64,000 nucleotides of DNA from Chionoecetes opilio (lineage: Eukaryota; Arthropoda; Malacostraca; Decapoda; Majidae): the NCBI GenBank assembly GCA_016584305.1, contig JACEEZ010020928.1, positions 100,001-164,000 of the forward strand, in the 5' to 3' direction. Both the position numbers and the translations under genes were made by a program. The number at the start of each line of letters is the position of its first letter. Position 1 is the stretch's first letter. Below are positions 1 to 12,511 of this stretch, one piece after another. The notes below the pieces were generated by a model. The model saw only the letters and a program-made list of their open reading frames with translations. It did no database searches and had not been told where the DNA came from.

Positions 1-1219
1 TCAGTTGCAGTTCAGGTGTTCCATGAGGTTGTGATTTTTTTCTTGAGATCTTGGTCTGTGCAACCCATGAATAAACCGGGATTCTAGAAGATTATATCAA
101 TATAAGCGACCCTATGAATCGCATACCCGTATCCGTCTGCTGACCATCACTCTTTTCTGACCTCCCAAGCTAAGCTGTCATTTCACTTCAACACCTTTTA
201 GGAAGTCAGTGAACCCCAACAGACACTAAACAGCAGCCCCTCGCACGATGCAGAGGCGTGGACATTACAGTATGTGCGTACTGCATTATGCCTTTCAACG
301 CGTACAATGGCGAGTAAACGCAAAATGTATGAGCCATTTCAAATACTTCGTCTGTGAAGTAAGGTAATTACAGTGGATTTATATTCATGATGCTGTAAAA
401 TAAATGAGATATTACGTAATTTATCTGAAAACACAAATTGAGGTAATAAACAAGTAGATACACGTACAATATTAGAGCGTCCTTAAACCTTTAAAGGGAA
501 ATGGTGCATATTAGGTTTTTTTCATAAGCTAAAACATAAAAATATCTTGTCATATATTTTAACTATATGACTGAAATTTCTACAATAAAGATAGGTGTTT
601 TTTTATGTAGCAAATAGTAATGAATACAGTTTCACGGTAAGGGATGTGAAGATGTTCCATGAATATTATTTTTTTAGTAGGCAATTGCGTATTAATAATA
701 TTAAACAAACCTGGGCCCTCATTTAATACAGCAGGGATGGAACAGGGTGGCAGGGGCAGAGAGTCAGAGACGCGTGGGCAACCATAAATATGGGAAACAT
801 GAGGAAGGAGGAAATAAGTGTGTGAGGGTGCTGTGGGGTAGCGTACGTAAATGTGGGGAGGAAAGGTCAGAAAGGGAATGTTAGTTAATAGGAAACGCTA
901 TACAAGGTAGGTGAATAAGAAAATAAAATAGTAAAGGTCAGTAAGGAAATATAAGTGAGGCAAATATGAGTACGAGAGGTGAGTGAATAATTAAAGTGAA
1001 TAAATGAGCAAATATATGAGTCATGAAAGGGAAATGATGAAATGTATGTATGAATAAATAAAAAGAAAAAAAGTTAATAAAGAAAAACTATTTAGGAAAT
1101 ATGAGTAAAGAAAGAGGTGAGTGACAATACATTGCTGCAGAGACGTTAAAACATAGTTTTGATGCATGACGCATGCGTCAAGCTAACCATCATCTTTATC
1201 ATCAACATTGCAACTTTTT
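1..1219. other. AT-rich non-coding DNA
   Basis: No open frame with recognisable protein similarity, no repeat family that recurs in the window, and no RNA gene seen. The part from about 890 to 1,130 is low-complexity A/G-rich sequence with many short GTGAGTGAATAA-like words. Confidence 0.6.
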
Positions 1220-1556
1220 GAGGAGGTGGTTGCCGAGTGGTTAACGTCTTCAAATGGCTTAGAGTTCATAGTTTGATTCCCGCCATGAGCCAGAATTTTC
1301 TTGCAACCGTCGAGTGGCCGAAAAAAAAACCTACATACTGTCCATTAGCACTATCTTCAATGGCGAGTGCATTGATGGACACATGAGGGCGTCATAAGAC
1401 TGTAATCATAGGCGCAACTATAATACAATTCATGCCTGCACCACCTCGGGCGAGGGCCAATCATCACAGCCTTCAAATATACCTCTAGGACTTACCATCC
1501 GAGGCCTGGAGGGGATACTGCCTACAGGCGCTATAGGCGAACGTTAAATAAATGAA
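1220..1556 (+). mobile_element. tRNA-derived SINE, family 1, copy 1
   Basis: The head resembles a class II (Ser/Leu-like) tRNA: an A-box-like stretch GCCGAGTGGTTAACG near 1,232 and a B-box-like GTTTGATTCCC near 1,270. The body is shared with the copy at 39,022-39,370, including a block reading GTCGAGTGGCC and a tail with CAGGCGCTATAGGC. It ends in an A/T-rich run (AAATAAATGAATAGG). Shared order of blocks in two unrelated positions is the main evidence; the polymerase III promoter assignment follows from the tRNA-like head. Confidence 0.8.
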
Positions 1557-2070
1557 TAGGTAAATAGATAAATACTATAATGATACATTTTGATCCAATT
1601 TATTGTCATCATAATCATCACCGTTACTAATAAAATATATGCTAATTATAACTATTGTTAATACCATCGTTATCATCGTATTCATCAATGTAGTCACTGT
1701 CATTGTCATTACTGCCATCATCAACGTCTTCGTGTTCTCGAATCACTGCTCACTACACCCTCAGACCCTACTGTGATAAGGTAAGGGCGTGGGCAGACTC
1801 AGGTTGTGAAGATCACGTATTGCTCTTCATCCATCCTTATCCTTCCTTTTGCTTTCCCAGCTCTAATGTATTTTTTAAGATTTTTTTATCGTATGTACTA
1901 ATATAATATTTGTTTGTGTTTTTTTTTTTTTTTTTTTTTTTTTATACTATAAACTCGTATACTGCTACTCCGCTGTCCTAGAAATTGAAGACTTTATTAT
2001 CCTTCTTCACTTCTACCACCACCATTGTCTTTTTTGTCTCCTATTATTTCTTTGCATAATCACTGAATAA
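1557..2070. other. Low-complexity spacer with poly-T run
   Basis: ATC/CAT-rich simple sequence (about 1,600-1,720) and an uninterrupted T run around 1,918-1,943. The short open frame at 1,703-1,906 is biased in composition and matches nothing I recognise. Confidence 0.5.
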
Positions 2071-4800
2071 TTGAAGTGGGAAGGCCCCATAGCCCATCTT
2101 TTTCTTGTAGGGGTGGCGGGGCGATGCAGAGACGGCGCCTGCCCGTCGAATCCCTCCTGGGATATAACTCCAGAGGGTTGTATGCGTGGGCTCCTTCTGA
2201 GCCTCTCAGATGATCATCGACTACTTCTCCTATCGGTGGAGCTCATTAGGCTGAGGGTTGCTATAGTGGGACTCTCTGAGACGAGGAGGCCCGGCAGTGG
2301 CGAGATTAGCAGTGGGGGTTACCCCTACTATTGGTCCGGCATGAGCAATGGTACCCGTATCCGGAGAGTAGCTATAGGCATCTCCAGCAAACTGCAGCCG
2401 TCTATTGTTGATGTTACTCCGGTTGATGATCGTATAATGCTGGTGAGAATGAAACACACTTTACGTTTCATGTATCTTGTGGTCTAGTGTACGCTCCTAC
2501 CGATGTGTGTGAAACTGAAGACAAGGAGATGTTCTACGCCAAACTCAACTCTGTATTAGATTAGTGTCCTCCTCGGGGCACACCCATTGTCTTTGGCGAC
2601 TTCAATGCTACTAATGGCACTGTGAGAGATGGCTATGACTTAGGTGTTGGTCCCCATGGCTCCAGTACCAAGAACATTAACAGTTCTCTCCTTCTGAATT
2701 TCGCGAGGTTCAAAAGGTTGATAATTGCAAGACCTTGGTATCAGACAGAGACCAGAGCTGCACTCTGGATATGGTATAGTAATGCCGGAGGGGTAGCTAA
2801 AGAGATTGACCACATCCTCGTTTGTACTCGTTAGAGTTAGTACTCCAGAACTGCAGGGTTTACCGGAGTGCTGAGTTCCTTGCAACTGATCACAGACTTG
2901 TTGTTGCTACACTTAAGCTTCATGTCAAGTCCAGAAGAATCCCAAGAGGAAACCATACTGTATTTCAATTTGAGAAGCTGAAGGACTTGACATGTACCCA
3001 AGAGTATGCAGTAGCACGCACAGATCGGTTTTAATGTGCTCCTTTTCCTCAACCCTGTAAAACAGTGACTTTCAAACATGAAACTTTCCAGGCTGCCAAG
3101 GAGTGTAATGGGGAGGACCCAAGGTCAAGGCTTGATTTTGTCTCGACATAGACGCTAGAAATTATCGAGGAGAGTCGCGCTACCAGGCTTACGGTAGCTA
3201 ACAGGCTTACCAGGTAGGTTACAGGGCTCTGTCACACAGGACTATAACTGTCCTGGGTAAAGACAAGGAGAGGCATGACAGAAGTCTCGCTGAGGAAGTC
3301 CAGGAGCATTTGAACGCTAATGACCTCCGACTCATCTACCGATCACTTAAGAAGCTCCGTTCCATGCATCCATCTCGGGCGAGTGCTATCCGAGCAGCAG
3401 ATTGGCGCATCGTGTCGGACATGGATGGGCAGATGGCTCTATGGGCTGAGTGTCTTGGTCAGTTGTTCACGGTGGACCCTCCAATTGGGCAGCTCGACAC
3501 CACTGGATTACGGGCAGTGGATGCGGACCCTCCCATTGACGAAACCGCACCCTTTTTTGACGAAGTAAGAGAGGCTGTAGCAAAGGTGAGGGGTGGGAAG
3601 GCAGCTGGTGTTTGTAAAATCAGTGCAGAGCTGCTCATTTCTGGGGTTGAGGCCATAATCCGCGGGTCACATGCTGTCCTGACTGCCGTGTGGCAATCAG
3701 GTACCATTCCTCCTGACTGGAAAAGTGAGCTGGTCTTCCCTATCTGGAAAAGGGAAGGAGACCGTAGGTTTGAAACAATTACCGCGATACTACACTGCTA
3801 AGCGTGCCAGGCAAGGTGCTTGCCCATCTATTGGTGAAACTGTCCGCAGTCATTTGCTGAAACACCAGATTCTTCAACAGTCTGGGTTCACGCCTGGTAA
3901 GTCAACAGCGGACTGTATCCTAGCGCTTCGTGTACTGGTGGAACGCCGTCGTGAGTTACGACAGGGGATGCTTGCAGCCTATGTTGATCTCAAGAAGGCG
4001 TTTGACTCAGTGCATCGTGAGTCACTCTGGGATCTTCTGCGACTTCGCGGGATTCCTGCAAGGAATATTGATCTGGTGACTAGCCATGCAATCTGGGACT
4101 GAGAGTGCTGTGAGGTGTGGGGAGGTGAATCCAGTGTTTTTCTTGTGAATACAGTGGTAAAGCAGTGGTGCATCCTTGCCCCATTACTTTTCAACACTTG
4201 TATGGACTGTGTATTGGGCAAAGCTGTAGATCTAAGTTATTGTAGTTTGGAGCATCACTCAGCAATACCAAGATCACTGATCTTGTTTTTGCCGATGATG
4301 CAGTAATTTTTGTTGAGTCGCTTGAGTTCCTGGTGATGGGTCTCGAGGCGCTGCACGAGGAGGCAAAGCTTTTGGAACTTGAGGCAATTTGGCTCAAGAC
4401 CAAGGTCCACGTGTTTGGAGGCTTTCTAGATGAAACTACTTACTAGTAGAGTCTGGTCATGCGTCCGGCGAGGACATTGAAATCTTGAAAACTTTTACAT
4501 ACCTTGGTTGCGCAATCAAGAATGACGGCGGGTCACGTCAAGAGGTTTTACGGCGGATTGGCATAGCCCACGGTGTTATGGACTCGCTCAGCACGAGTAT
4601 CTGTCGTTGTCGGTATATATCGGCGCTCACAAGGCTCGTAGCTGGGACAAGTTGAGGTTTCCTGTTGAGAGTTGATTGGTATGGGAAGAGAGCCTACATG
4701 TGTACTAGTACGTGGTGACCCCCGGGAGTGGCGTCGTAGGGTGGGCGAGTCGACGCGCCCCCCGGCGTACGCCCTCAATGAAAGATTGATTTATAATCAC
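2071..4800 (+). pseudogene. Decayed LINE (RTE/CR1-like): endonuclease + reverse transcriptase
   Basis: A non-LTR retrotransposon relic read across three frames. The APE-type endonuclease comes first: GLSETR (about 2,272), VYAPTD (about 2,491), GDFNAT (about 2,599), then EIDHILV (about 2,803) and ATDHRLVVA (about 2,885). The reverse transcriptase follows: SGFTPGKSTAD (about 3,881), AYVDLKKAFDSV (about 3,978) and FADDAVIF (about 4,291), the last being the catalytic palm box. Several stops and frameshifts make it inactive. The 3' part lacks the segment that the second copy (57,090-58,140) has between about 4,616 and the tail. Tail sequence with GGTGGGCGAG and TGATTGATT-like motifs is shared with that copy. 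The clade name is an inference from the motif order and tail. Confidence 0.85.
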
Positions 4801-5094
4801 TGAGACTTGAGGAGGATATTCGAGGGGGTCTTGGTTGACAATAAAGTGTTTTGAGTTTTGAAATGCATATCGTGTAATATTAAAGCAGCGATTATGACTT
4901 TTCCTTCCATTCCTATCTTTCTTTTCCTTCTCTTCCTCCTTCTGCTCCTACTATTCCTCCATCCAGGTTTCAAGTACCTCAATCACAAGGTATTTATTCC
5001 CGTCTTATCAAAATTATATATACTTTTTTATGGTATTTCATTATGTTTGTTTCTAAGATATTTGATATATTTTTCCAAAGCTATTTTACCTAAA

Positions 5095-5125
<31 letters not shown>

Positions 5126-7118
5126 TGTGGTAATATTTACATCTGGCATGTTGACCATCATGATATGCGTCAGGCCCGAGTGGTAAAGGCAAATATAATA
5201 TAATGTCACTATAATATATGCCCAGGGCTTATACAGAAAGCACCTATTACCCAAGCACTAAATATTTTAAAAACCGGTTACAGGTATATCACTCGTTCAC
5301 CGTTACGTATAAGTTGCGACGTAATATTATGTATGTGTTAGTATTTCGGGTGTTTAGTCACGCACTATACCCATGTGCACACATCCATCCCATTAATATC
5401 AATTTGCAGGAATTGTAGGTACGGTCAACAATATATATACGACGAGTATAACAATCCTCATGCTCTTTTGTATAGGAGTAATAAGGCCATCACGTGGGCC
5501 GGGTGAGAGACGTGAGTCACCCGCCTTTCAATGTAAAGGATCTCCTGTGGACTGCCGCAGCAGCTCTCATCTTGGGTGTGGCTGGATATTTTGTTGATTT
5601 AGCATCTCTTCCGAGATGTCACTTATATTTCATACCTCTCTGTGCTTTATGACTATATAAGGGATAGGAAGTACTCTATTTTCAAGAAATTAATAAAATA
5701 TTATTTACTGATAGGTACATATGAAATAGCATGTTTTGAAGACTATATACATTATATATTGCAAGTTTTGAGTTTGAATAGATAACTACATAAGCACGGA
5801 CTTTCCATCACGTATACACGTGATCCTTGTTCAATGCACATACACACAAACACGTACGTATTAATGCCAAGGAATTATTAACCAATCAGTGTCCTAAAAC
5901 TCGCTCCTCCTCATTGGGCTGTCTGTTCTCCATTTTGCTCTGCGAGCTAAATTACCCTTAGTTGTCGCCTTAAAGGTCTTCCGGAATGTTATTGACTGTT
6001 TGGGAATTCAATGAACTTTATTTTTATTCCTATTCCTATTTCTGTTTCACTTACTTGCGATACAATGAGATTATGTTTTCTTAAGTGTTAAATACAGTGT
6101 CTAGATGCTCTCTATTGGAGGTGAAACGAAAATATTTTGGCCAACTGGCCACTAGCTAGCTGGCTTACTAGCGGTAAGCAAAACCAAGATCAAATTACTA
6201 TTTTGACCCTGTAGATATTTTCACACTAGGACGTATCCTTTACCGACATAGTCAGAAAAGTGTGCAGATTCAGGAAGCGTGCTTAGAAAATTAATGTGAT
6301 CATAACTAGCCGAGCAATGAGGAGTTGAAGCCAAATAAGTGGGAGAAAATGTTTATGCACTGTTTTACATAACCCTTGTTTTCGTATACCTGTACTTACA
6401 TTACAGCTATAAATGTATACTAATGCGATGCAAACTTTTCTCAAGAAACCGATAGTGGTATCAGTTTTTCTTAATATCCAATGGTATTGTCAGCAAATCG
6501 GGTAGGAGTGAGGTGTATGAAGTTGCTGATTTTCGATCAAGTCTCACATTCCAGTCTTTAACTTCAGCTGTTCGAATGCATATGAAGGACTATATACAGC
6601 TGTGACGGTTATATTATCCTTAATTACACACCGCAACCTCCTTTATTTGATCCAAACTTTTATGATAAGATATTAAAATAAGAAAGTGTAATTGATTTTG
6701 TCGAAAGTACACTGTTGTCATTCTTTTATTGAAACAGAAAGCATCGCCACGTCAGCCGAACATTGACGTACTTCACTGACGTACTTCTCTTGCTCCAGCA
6801 AGAAATCGGGCACGTATCTTCTCAGAATGATTAAACAAACAGCAAGCGAAATTTGAGCATGTTCATTTTTTTCTCTTGCAAGAGAAAACTCTCTTGCTCC
6901 CCCGCAGAATACGCCTTAGGCCATCCCCCGTGCGCGGTTGGTTGATAAGTGAAGCCAGTATTAGAAGTATCTTGGGTGCCATCAGCAGCCATACTAGCTC
7001 AGGTAAGGTGGGCGTGCCGGGTATTCCCTCCCTCGCTGAGCTCGTCTGACCAAGGCGATGTCTTCAGAAGATTTGTGTATGCGTGTGGCTGTGTGTATGT
7101 CAGTATATGTACATGTAG
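4801..7118. other. Non-coding, no recognised element
   Basis: About 2.3 kb with a T run at 5,095-5,119 and otherwise unique-looking AT-rich DNA. Short open frames here show no family features. I see no repeat of this stretch elsewhere in the window. Confidence 0.5.
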
Positions 7119-7604
7119 TCCTTGAGCCAACCGGCCATATTTTGAAGTGAATGCTCCGGCGGGGGGAGTAATTCTCATTATGATTTTCCATTAGGGCAAT
7201 ATCTCAGGTATCAGAAAATGCATGATGGACATCTGAGAACGGTAGCTTAGTGCCCGGATGGACGCCATCTTTGAAACCACCCAGCGCGAAAATGCCCATT
7301 GGTGGGGTACATTGTTGCACGTGTATCTGGACTTCTATACTAGCTATCGATGTGCGGTTGACAACTAAATATACGTCCAATGTGTACCGTCTAAATAAAA
7401 AATAATATGAAGCATTTTGTTATAGATTAATTATTATAAAAATCAATTATCGAAAAAAAATCATATATTTTTCAATATTTTATTATTAGACTTGTACTTT
7501 TTTTAGTGAAACAACACTGGTATGATTTTCCAAATTATGCATTGTGCTACACCGTTTATCTGTCTATAAAAATAACTCAAAAACTAAAACATATCATCCA
7601 CCAC
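7119..7604 (+). repeat. E1 left terminal inverted repeat
   Basis: Inverted partner of 10,168-10,653. The alignment can be followed through AATTCTCATTATGATTTTCC, TAGCTTAGTGCCCGGATG, and the AT-rich inner part ending CATCCACCACG. Confidence 0.85.
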
Positions 7605-7838
7605 GGAGTGTACACAAAAAAATATATGAAAAGGCATGCACTTTCCACAAAACCGAAACTATGTCAGTTGGAATTTCCCGCCGATAATCAACCCACAAAA
7701 CCCCAGTGCGGAAAGTGACGCCCAGTCTATTCTATATCTATATTCTATATTCTATATCTCAGTCTGAGATTTGTTGCGGTGACCTGTTTAATTTCTGAGG
7801 GGGGGGGGGGGGGGTGGCTTAAGAACTAAAAGTAAAAT

Positions 7839-7898
7839 ATGTTAGATGGCGCCACATACAACTCTATTATAGAGTTGTATTGTGGCGCCATCTAACAT
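7839..7898. repeat. Near-perfect 60-bp hairpin
   Basis: Arms of about 30 bp (ATGTTAGATGGCGCCA... and ...TGGCGCCATCTAACAT) with almost no loop, centred on CTATTATAGAG. It follows a 20-base G run at about 7,798-7,814. It may be a tiny hairpin MITE or a structured RNA; nothing else supports either reading. Confidence 0.8.
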
Positions 7899-8179
7899 GT
7901 TCACTGACTTGGATGAGTATGTCTATGTGCGTCACAGCTATCTGTGATCTACTGGAAAATGACTGGACAATCATTCGCCGATGATCCGTCATGTCTTCTC
8001 AGTATACTACCGGAGTGGCTGCGAGGGAGGGACGTTCTAATGCCCTACTAAACGCCCTGCAAAAGGGGGAAGGGGCGTATCAAAGCTTCCAGAAACGCCC
8101 TTAAAGAGGGAACGGCTTTTATGACACAGTGAAGAAGCTAAACTTGAAGCCCTTTTGGTAAGATCAAGCAGAAAGTTGT

Positions 8180-9712
8180 GAAGGCCAAAAACAAGGAGAT
8201 CGTCCTGAGAGCTGACAGAAAACTGTTTGCCACCATGATACTCATCGCCAAGGGACAAGAACCTCGACATGCAACTTGTCCTTTGTCACCCACTAGGGCC
8301 GTTTACCATGGTCTTTGGCAAACGTTGATGGTCAAATGAAAAAAACGAACAAAGTTGCACTTGCGAAACACATGGAAGGTCTTGTGGAACCGATCGATAA
8401 CGTTGAAAAGCGAAGTGCAACAATAATTGATGGCGATGGCTCTCATACAAAAGATGCAGGGCGAGAACGACACGTTCGAAGAACTATCTGACCGCATCCT
8501 TGCTGCAGCGCTTCACGCTGGTCAGGCAGTGAGCGCATCGATGTTGTCTTTGACACATACACAGAAGAATCCATCAAGCAGCTGAGCGTGTAAACCCGCG
8601 GTTCAAATGAAGGCATCAGTCTCAGCGAGATCAGACCCGCACAAAAAATCATGAACTGGCGGCGTCTCCCTTGCTTGCAGCCAGACAAAGGAAAAAACTG
8701 GTTGTTTTTTCTGGCGGAGTCGGGGAAACATGAAACAAATCGCGAAAAGCTAGGCAACATAACACTGTATTTTCACCTGTGGTGCAAAAAGGGTCTGGTA
8801 CTGACCCGCGATAGGTGGAAGTTGGGGGCAAGCACTCGAATGTAGCCACGAGGAAGCAGACACGCGTATGTTTCTCACGCAAAGCACGCCGCTACTCACT
8901 ACAAGACGATCATCTTAGTGGCAGTTTGACACCGACTTTTCTGATCATCAGTCTTCATCTCAGCAGAACCATCGATAGTCAGCTCTTCATCAGACGAGGA
9001 AAAAAGGTTCGAGTCAGAATGATTGACGTTGGAAAGTTGGCTGCGGTATTGGGGTCTGGAGTTTGCAGTGCATTGCCAGGGCTTCATGCATGGAGCGGGT
9101 GTGACACTGTTAGGGGCTCTGGCTAGCCAAGGAAAGATAAAGGTTTTAAAGCTTGTGCAAGCGAATGATCTGTATCTTAAAGCATTCACAGATCTGGGAT
9201 CTTGGGTGGAATGTACCAACAGACGTCTTCAATAGCATTCAGGCCTTCACGTGTCAGCTGTACGCCAGGAACCGAAGATCGTCGGTGCTAATTCACTCCG
9301 TTATCCCCAAAGTTCTGTGCAAAGAAAAGGGGCCAGATCGAATCTGGACAATTGCCGCCTGTGAAGACTCCTTGATGCAGCATCCTTTAGGGCACACTAT
9401 CAGGCGGGTATCTGGCGACGCAGCCTTGAAAACCTGCCAGACGTCCCAGCCCATCAGCAGGACATGGCTGGGAACTCGATGATGGCGGTTCGCTCAAATC
9501 CGATGGATGGCGGGTCTACCAGCTCCAGATGTCGTCTTGATCTCATCTCATGCACATGCAGAAGGACGTGTCGACCGTCAGATTGCTCCTGCATACTGAA
9601 TGGGTTGAAGTGCACTGTTGTGTGTAAGCTGCAGGGATGCTCCAACATGTGCAGGATGATGCTATCGTGGCTCAGGATGCCAATGACTCTGATGGCGACT
9701 CTGATGATTAAA
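8180..9712 (+). pseudogene. FEN1/PIN-like multicopy gene with C-terminal CXC zinc domain (decayed)
   Basis: Member of a family seen as many uncharacterised loci in invertebrate genomes, not a named protein to my knowledge. Readable blocks, in several frames: an N-terminal LFATMILIAKGQEPRH-like block (about 8,222), MNWRRLPC (about 8,651), HEEADTRMFL (about 8,848), IDVGKLAAVLGSGVCSALPG then LHAWSGCDTV (about 9,021-9,108), and after a frameshift ASQGKIKVLKLV (about 9,125). The acidic blocks EEAD and GCD followed by a glycine/lysine loop resemble the EAEA and LLG(S/C)DY...GIGPK blocks of FEN1/XPG nucleases; that homology is my inference. At 9,530-9,650 eight or more cysteines in C-x-C spacing (CTCRRTC, CSC, KCTVVC) form a CXC/tesmin-like zinc domain. 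Multiple stops and frameshifts mean it is not functional. Confidence 0.7.
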
Positions 9713-10167
9713 ACTTTGTGTTGCACTGTATATTGTATAGCATATGTTGTTTTTCTATTATAATGCAGGCCAAATTGCCTGAAAATCTTTATAGACAGAT
9801 AAACGGTTTAGCAAATGTAAAAATTTGGAAGATCATAACCGGTGTTATTTGACTAAAACATGACATGTTCATGATAAACCTCCGTTGCTTATTAGGAATA
9901 TACATCGTATGGTGTTAAAATCAGCTCCATACGTCTTTCCAAACTCTAGTAATGAATAATTAATATAATTGGGGGCCATTTTTGAAATCCAAGATGGCCA
10001 CCAAGTGCAGATTTCCTATGTAAAAAATTTCCGCCTGCTTATTAGATATCGTATGGTGTTAAAATCCTCTCCGTACGACATTCCTAACTTGCGTTATCGT
10101 CAGAATAGATTAATGCCAGCGGCGGCCTAAGTCTTTTATGCCTCTTTACATATATTTGTTGTAAAAT

Positions 10168-10653
10168 CGTGGTGGATGATATGTTGTACTTGTTTGAGTT
10201 ATTTTTATAGACAGATAAACGGTGTAGCAAAATGCATAATTTGGAAAATCATACCAGTGTTTGTTTCACTAAAAAAAGTAAAGTCCAATAATAAAATATT
10301 GAAAAATATATGATTTTTTTTTTCGATAATTGATTTTTATAATTAAATTTAAACTATAACAAAATGCTTCAATATTATTTTTTTATTTAGACGGTACAAA
10401 TTTGGGCGTATATTTAGTCTCAACCGCACATCGATAGCTAGTATAGAAGACCAGATACACGTGCAACAATGTCCCCACCAAAAGGCATTTTCGAGCTGAG
10501 TGGTTTCAAAGATGGCGTCCCATCCGGGCACTAAGCTACCGTTCTCAGATGTCCATCACACCTTTTCTGACACTTGAGACATTGGTCTAATGGAAAATCA
10601 TAATGAGAATTACTTCCCCCGCCGGAGCATTACTTTTTGGGCTGGCTCAAGGG
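10168..10653 (-). repeat. E1 right terminal inverted repeat
   Basis: Reverse complement of the left arm at roughly 85-90% by eye, with scattered substitutions and short indels. Because it is a TIR and not a palindrome spacer, the gene between the arms belongs to the element. Confidence 0.85.
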
Positions 10654-11089
10654 CTAATGTGGCTGTGTTTGTGTTGTTGATCTGTGGGACTGTTTATAGG
10701 TACTGTACATATTGTTTTGAATTTGTGTACTCTATTTTACTGTTCTACTGCGTTTTATTATCCTTCTGGCGACAAAGTTATTAAAATAATAATGATAAGT
10801 ATTTTTTGTTATTATTTATATCATTAATAATTGTATTACTATTATATTATCATTATTGTTATTGCTGTCTCCCATGTAAATAGCATGAAACAGTAGGATA
10901 CATGGTTGTGTGTACCTACCACAGGAAACAGTAGGTTTTACCTCCCGCAATATCAAACTCAGCAATTTGTGCTAACTGGCAACTGATACTGTCCTGAACC
11001 ACTAGTGCCGTTGTGATGTTTCGCTGGCTTCATTCAAATCACGGAACTGATGGCCTCTCCATCCTTTATAGCTCTATGTGTGAGTGTGT
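10654..11089. other. AT-rich spacer, no gene seen
   Basis: Contains A/T-rich simple sequence around 10,790-10,870. No conserved coding signal or shared repeat was found. Confidence 0.5.
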
Positions 11090-11141
11090 GAATGTGTGCG
11101 TATGTGCGCGTGTGTGCGCTTGTGTGCGCATGTGAACGCGC

Positions 11142-11199
<58 letters not shown>
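11090..11199. repeat. (GT)n microsatellite
   Basis: Imperfect then perfect GT array that runs directly into the CAGGCTTGG terminus of the hAT-type shell. The array resumes at 14,155 on the other side, so the array was the insertion target. Confidence 0.95.
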
Positions 11200-11200
<1 letters not shown>

Positions 11201-11422
11201 AGGCTTGGAGTAATTGTAATTGTAATTTAATTGAAATGTAATACATTACACATTTTTGGGATAATTGTAATTGTAATTGTATATTTTGATTTACAAGTAA
11301 TTGTAATTGAGCTTTAAAATCATAAAGTAATTGTATTTGTAATTGTAATTGACTGTTTAGAATCACAACAATTAGAATTACATCATAAAGAATTACAAAT
11401 ATTACGTTGATATACTGAAATG

Positions 11423-11525
<103 letters not shown>

Positions 11526-11584
11526 AGGCTATAACATCTCTTAGCATAATATCAAAAGCACACTATCCATCTCATCAAAAGAAC

Positions 11585-11864
11585 ACTGACGGGAGTTCAG
11601 ACAGCATTTCCAGGGGTTCATATCGCACCACCCCACCAACCACACAGTTTCCTGCTGTCTTGTATCTAACTTAAAAAGAAAATATGATACAATTAGTATA
11701 AGGTAGAGAGTAGCTAATCAGCATTAGTAACACATGGTTTGAGGGGATCCTTAAAATTGAAGAACACGAATGAAATTAACCTTGCTGGCATGTTTTCAGG
11801 AGTGGGACAAATTACAGGGATGTACATGACAAACTTTGGGAGCTAAAAAAATTAGGATTCCCTA
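11585..11864 (-). mobile_element. Mariner-like MITE, inverted partial copy
   Basis: Reverse complement of the left 280 bp of the element at 11,957-12,431: shared words include CAAACTTTGGGAG, AACATGCCAG-type sequence and CAGCATTTCCAGGGGTTCAT. It faces its partner across an (AT)n array at 11,888-11,955. Confidence 0.75.
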
Positions 11865-11885
11865 ATATCTATATCCATCCATCCA

Positions 11886-11887
<2 letters not shown>

Positions 11888-11956
<69 letters not shown>
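11888..11956. repeat. (AT)n microsatellite
   Basis: Pure AT array separating the two inverted MITE copies. Confidence 0.97.
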
Positions 11957-11959
<3 letters not shown>

Positions 11960-12431
11960 GGTGTCCTAATTTTTTTACTTCCCAAAGTTTGTCATGCACA
12001 CTCCTCTAATTTGTTCCACTCCTGAAAACATGCCAGAAGGTTAATTTCATTCATGTTCTTCAATTTTAAGGGTCCCCTCACACCATGTGTTACTATTGCT
12101 GAACGGCTACTCTCTAGCTTATACTAATTGTATCATTTTTTTTTTGAGGTTATGGATACGAGACAACAGGAGACTGTGGTTGGTGGGGGTGGTGCGAAAT
12201 GAACCCCTGGAAATGCTGTCTCAACTCCCGACAGTGCGAGATGTTCTTAGATATAATCGGTGGTATTCATATAGGGTCAAATATATCAAGGTCGATGAGG
12301 GGACCCTTCCCCTCCTAATATGTAAATGCAATTTCGCCCATTTTTTTCCTTCTTCATGTGTAATTAAATAAAGGGGTGTGCAATTTGATTCCTGCAAAAA
12401 AAAATCCACCATGTGACGCTGGGACACCCTA
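11957..12431 (+). mobile_element. Mariner-like MITE
   Basis: Begins TA-GGGTGTCC at 11,957 and ends GGACACCC-TA at 12,431, i.e. short inverted ends flanked by TA, sitting in an AT array. TA target choice and a GGGTGTCC-like end are typical of Tc1/mariner derivatives. The 94-residue open frame inside (12,087-12,371) shows no transposase motif, so the copy is non-autonomous. Confidence 0.7.
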
Positions 12432-12434
12432 ATA

Positions 12435-12445
12435 TATATATATTA

Positions 12446-12505
<60 letters not shown>

Positions 12506-12511
12506 ATATCG
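12435..12511. repeat. (AT)n microsatellite
   Basis: AT array between the MITE end and the Penelope fragment. Confidence 0.95.

Larger units (their letters stand above)
7119..10653 (+). mobile_element. Long-TIR DNA element E1 carrying a FEN1/PIN-like gene
   Basis: Two arms of about 486 bp (7,119-7,604 and 10,168-10,653) are inverted copies of each other. They start with CTTGAGCC near 7,121 and end with GGCTCAAG near 10,643. Both share, for example, GGACATCTGAGAACGGTAGC and the word GATAGACAGATAAACGGT or its near copies. Between the arms lies the decayed gene at 8,180-9,712. Short direct duplications of arm sequence also occur at about 9,785-9,860 and 9,880-10,080. Size, arms and cargo match elements E2 and E3 in concept, but the arm sequences differ. 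I did not identify a convincing target duplication. Confidence 0.8.
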
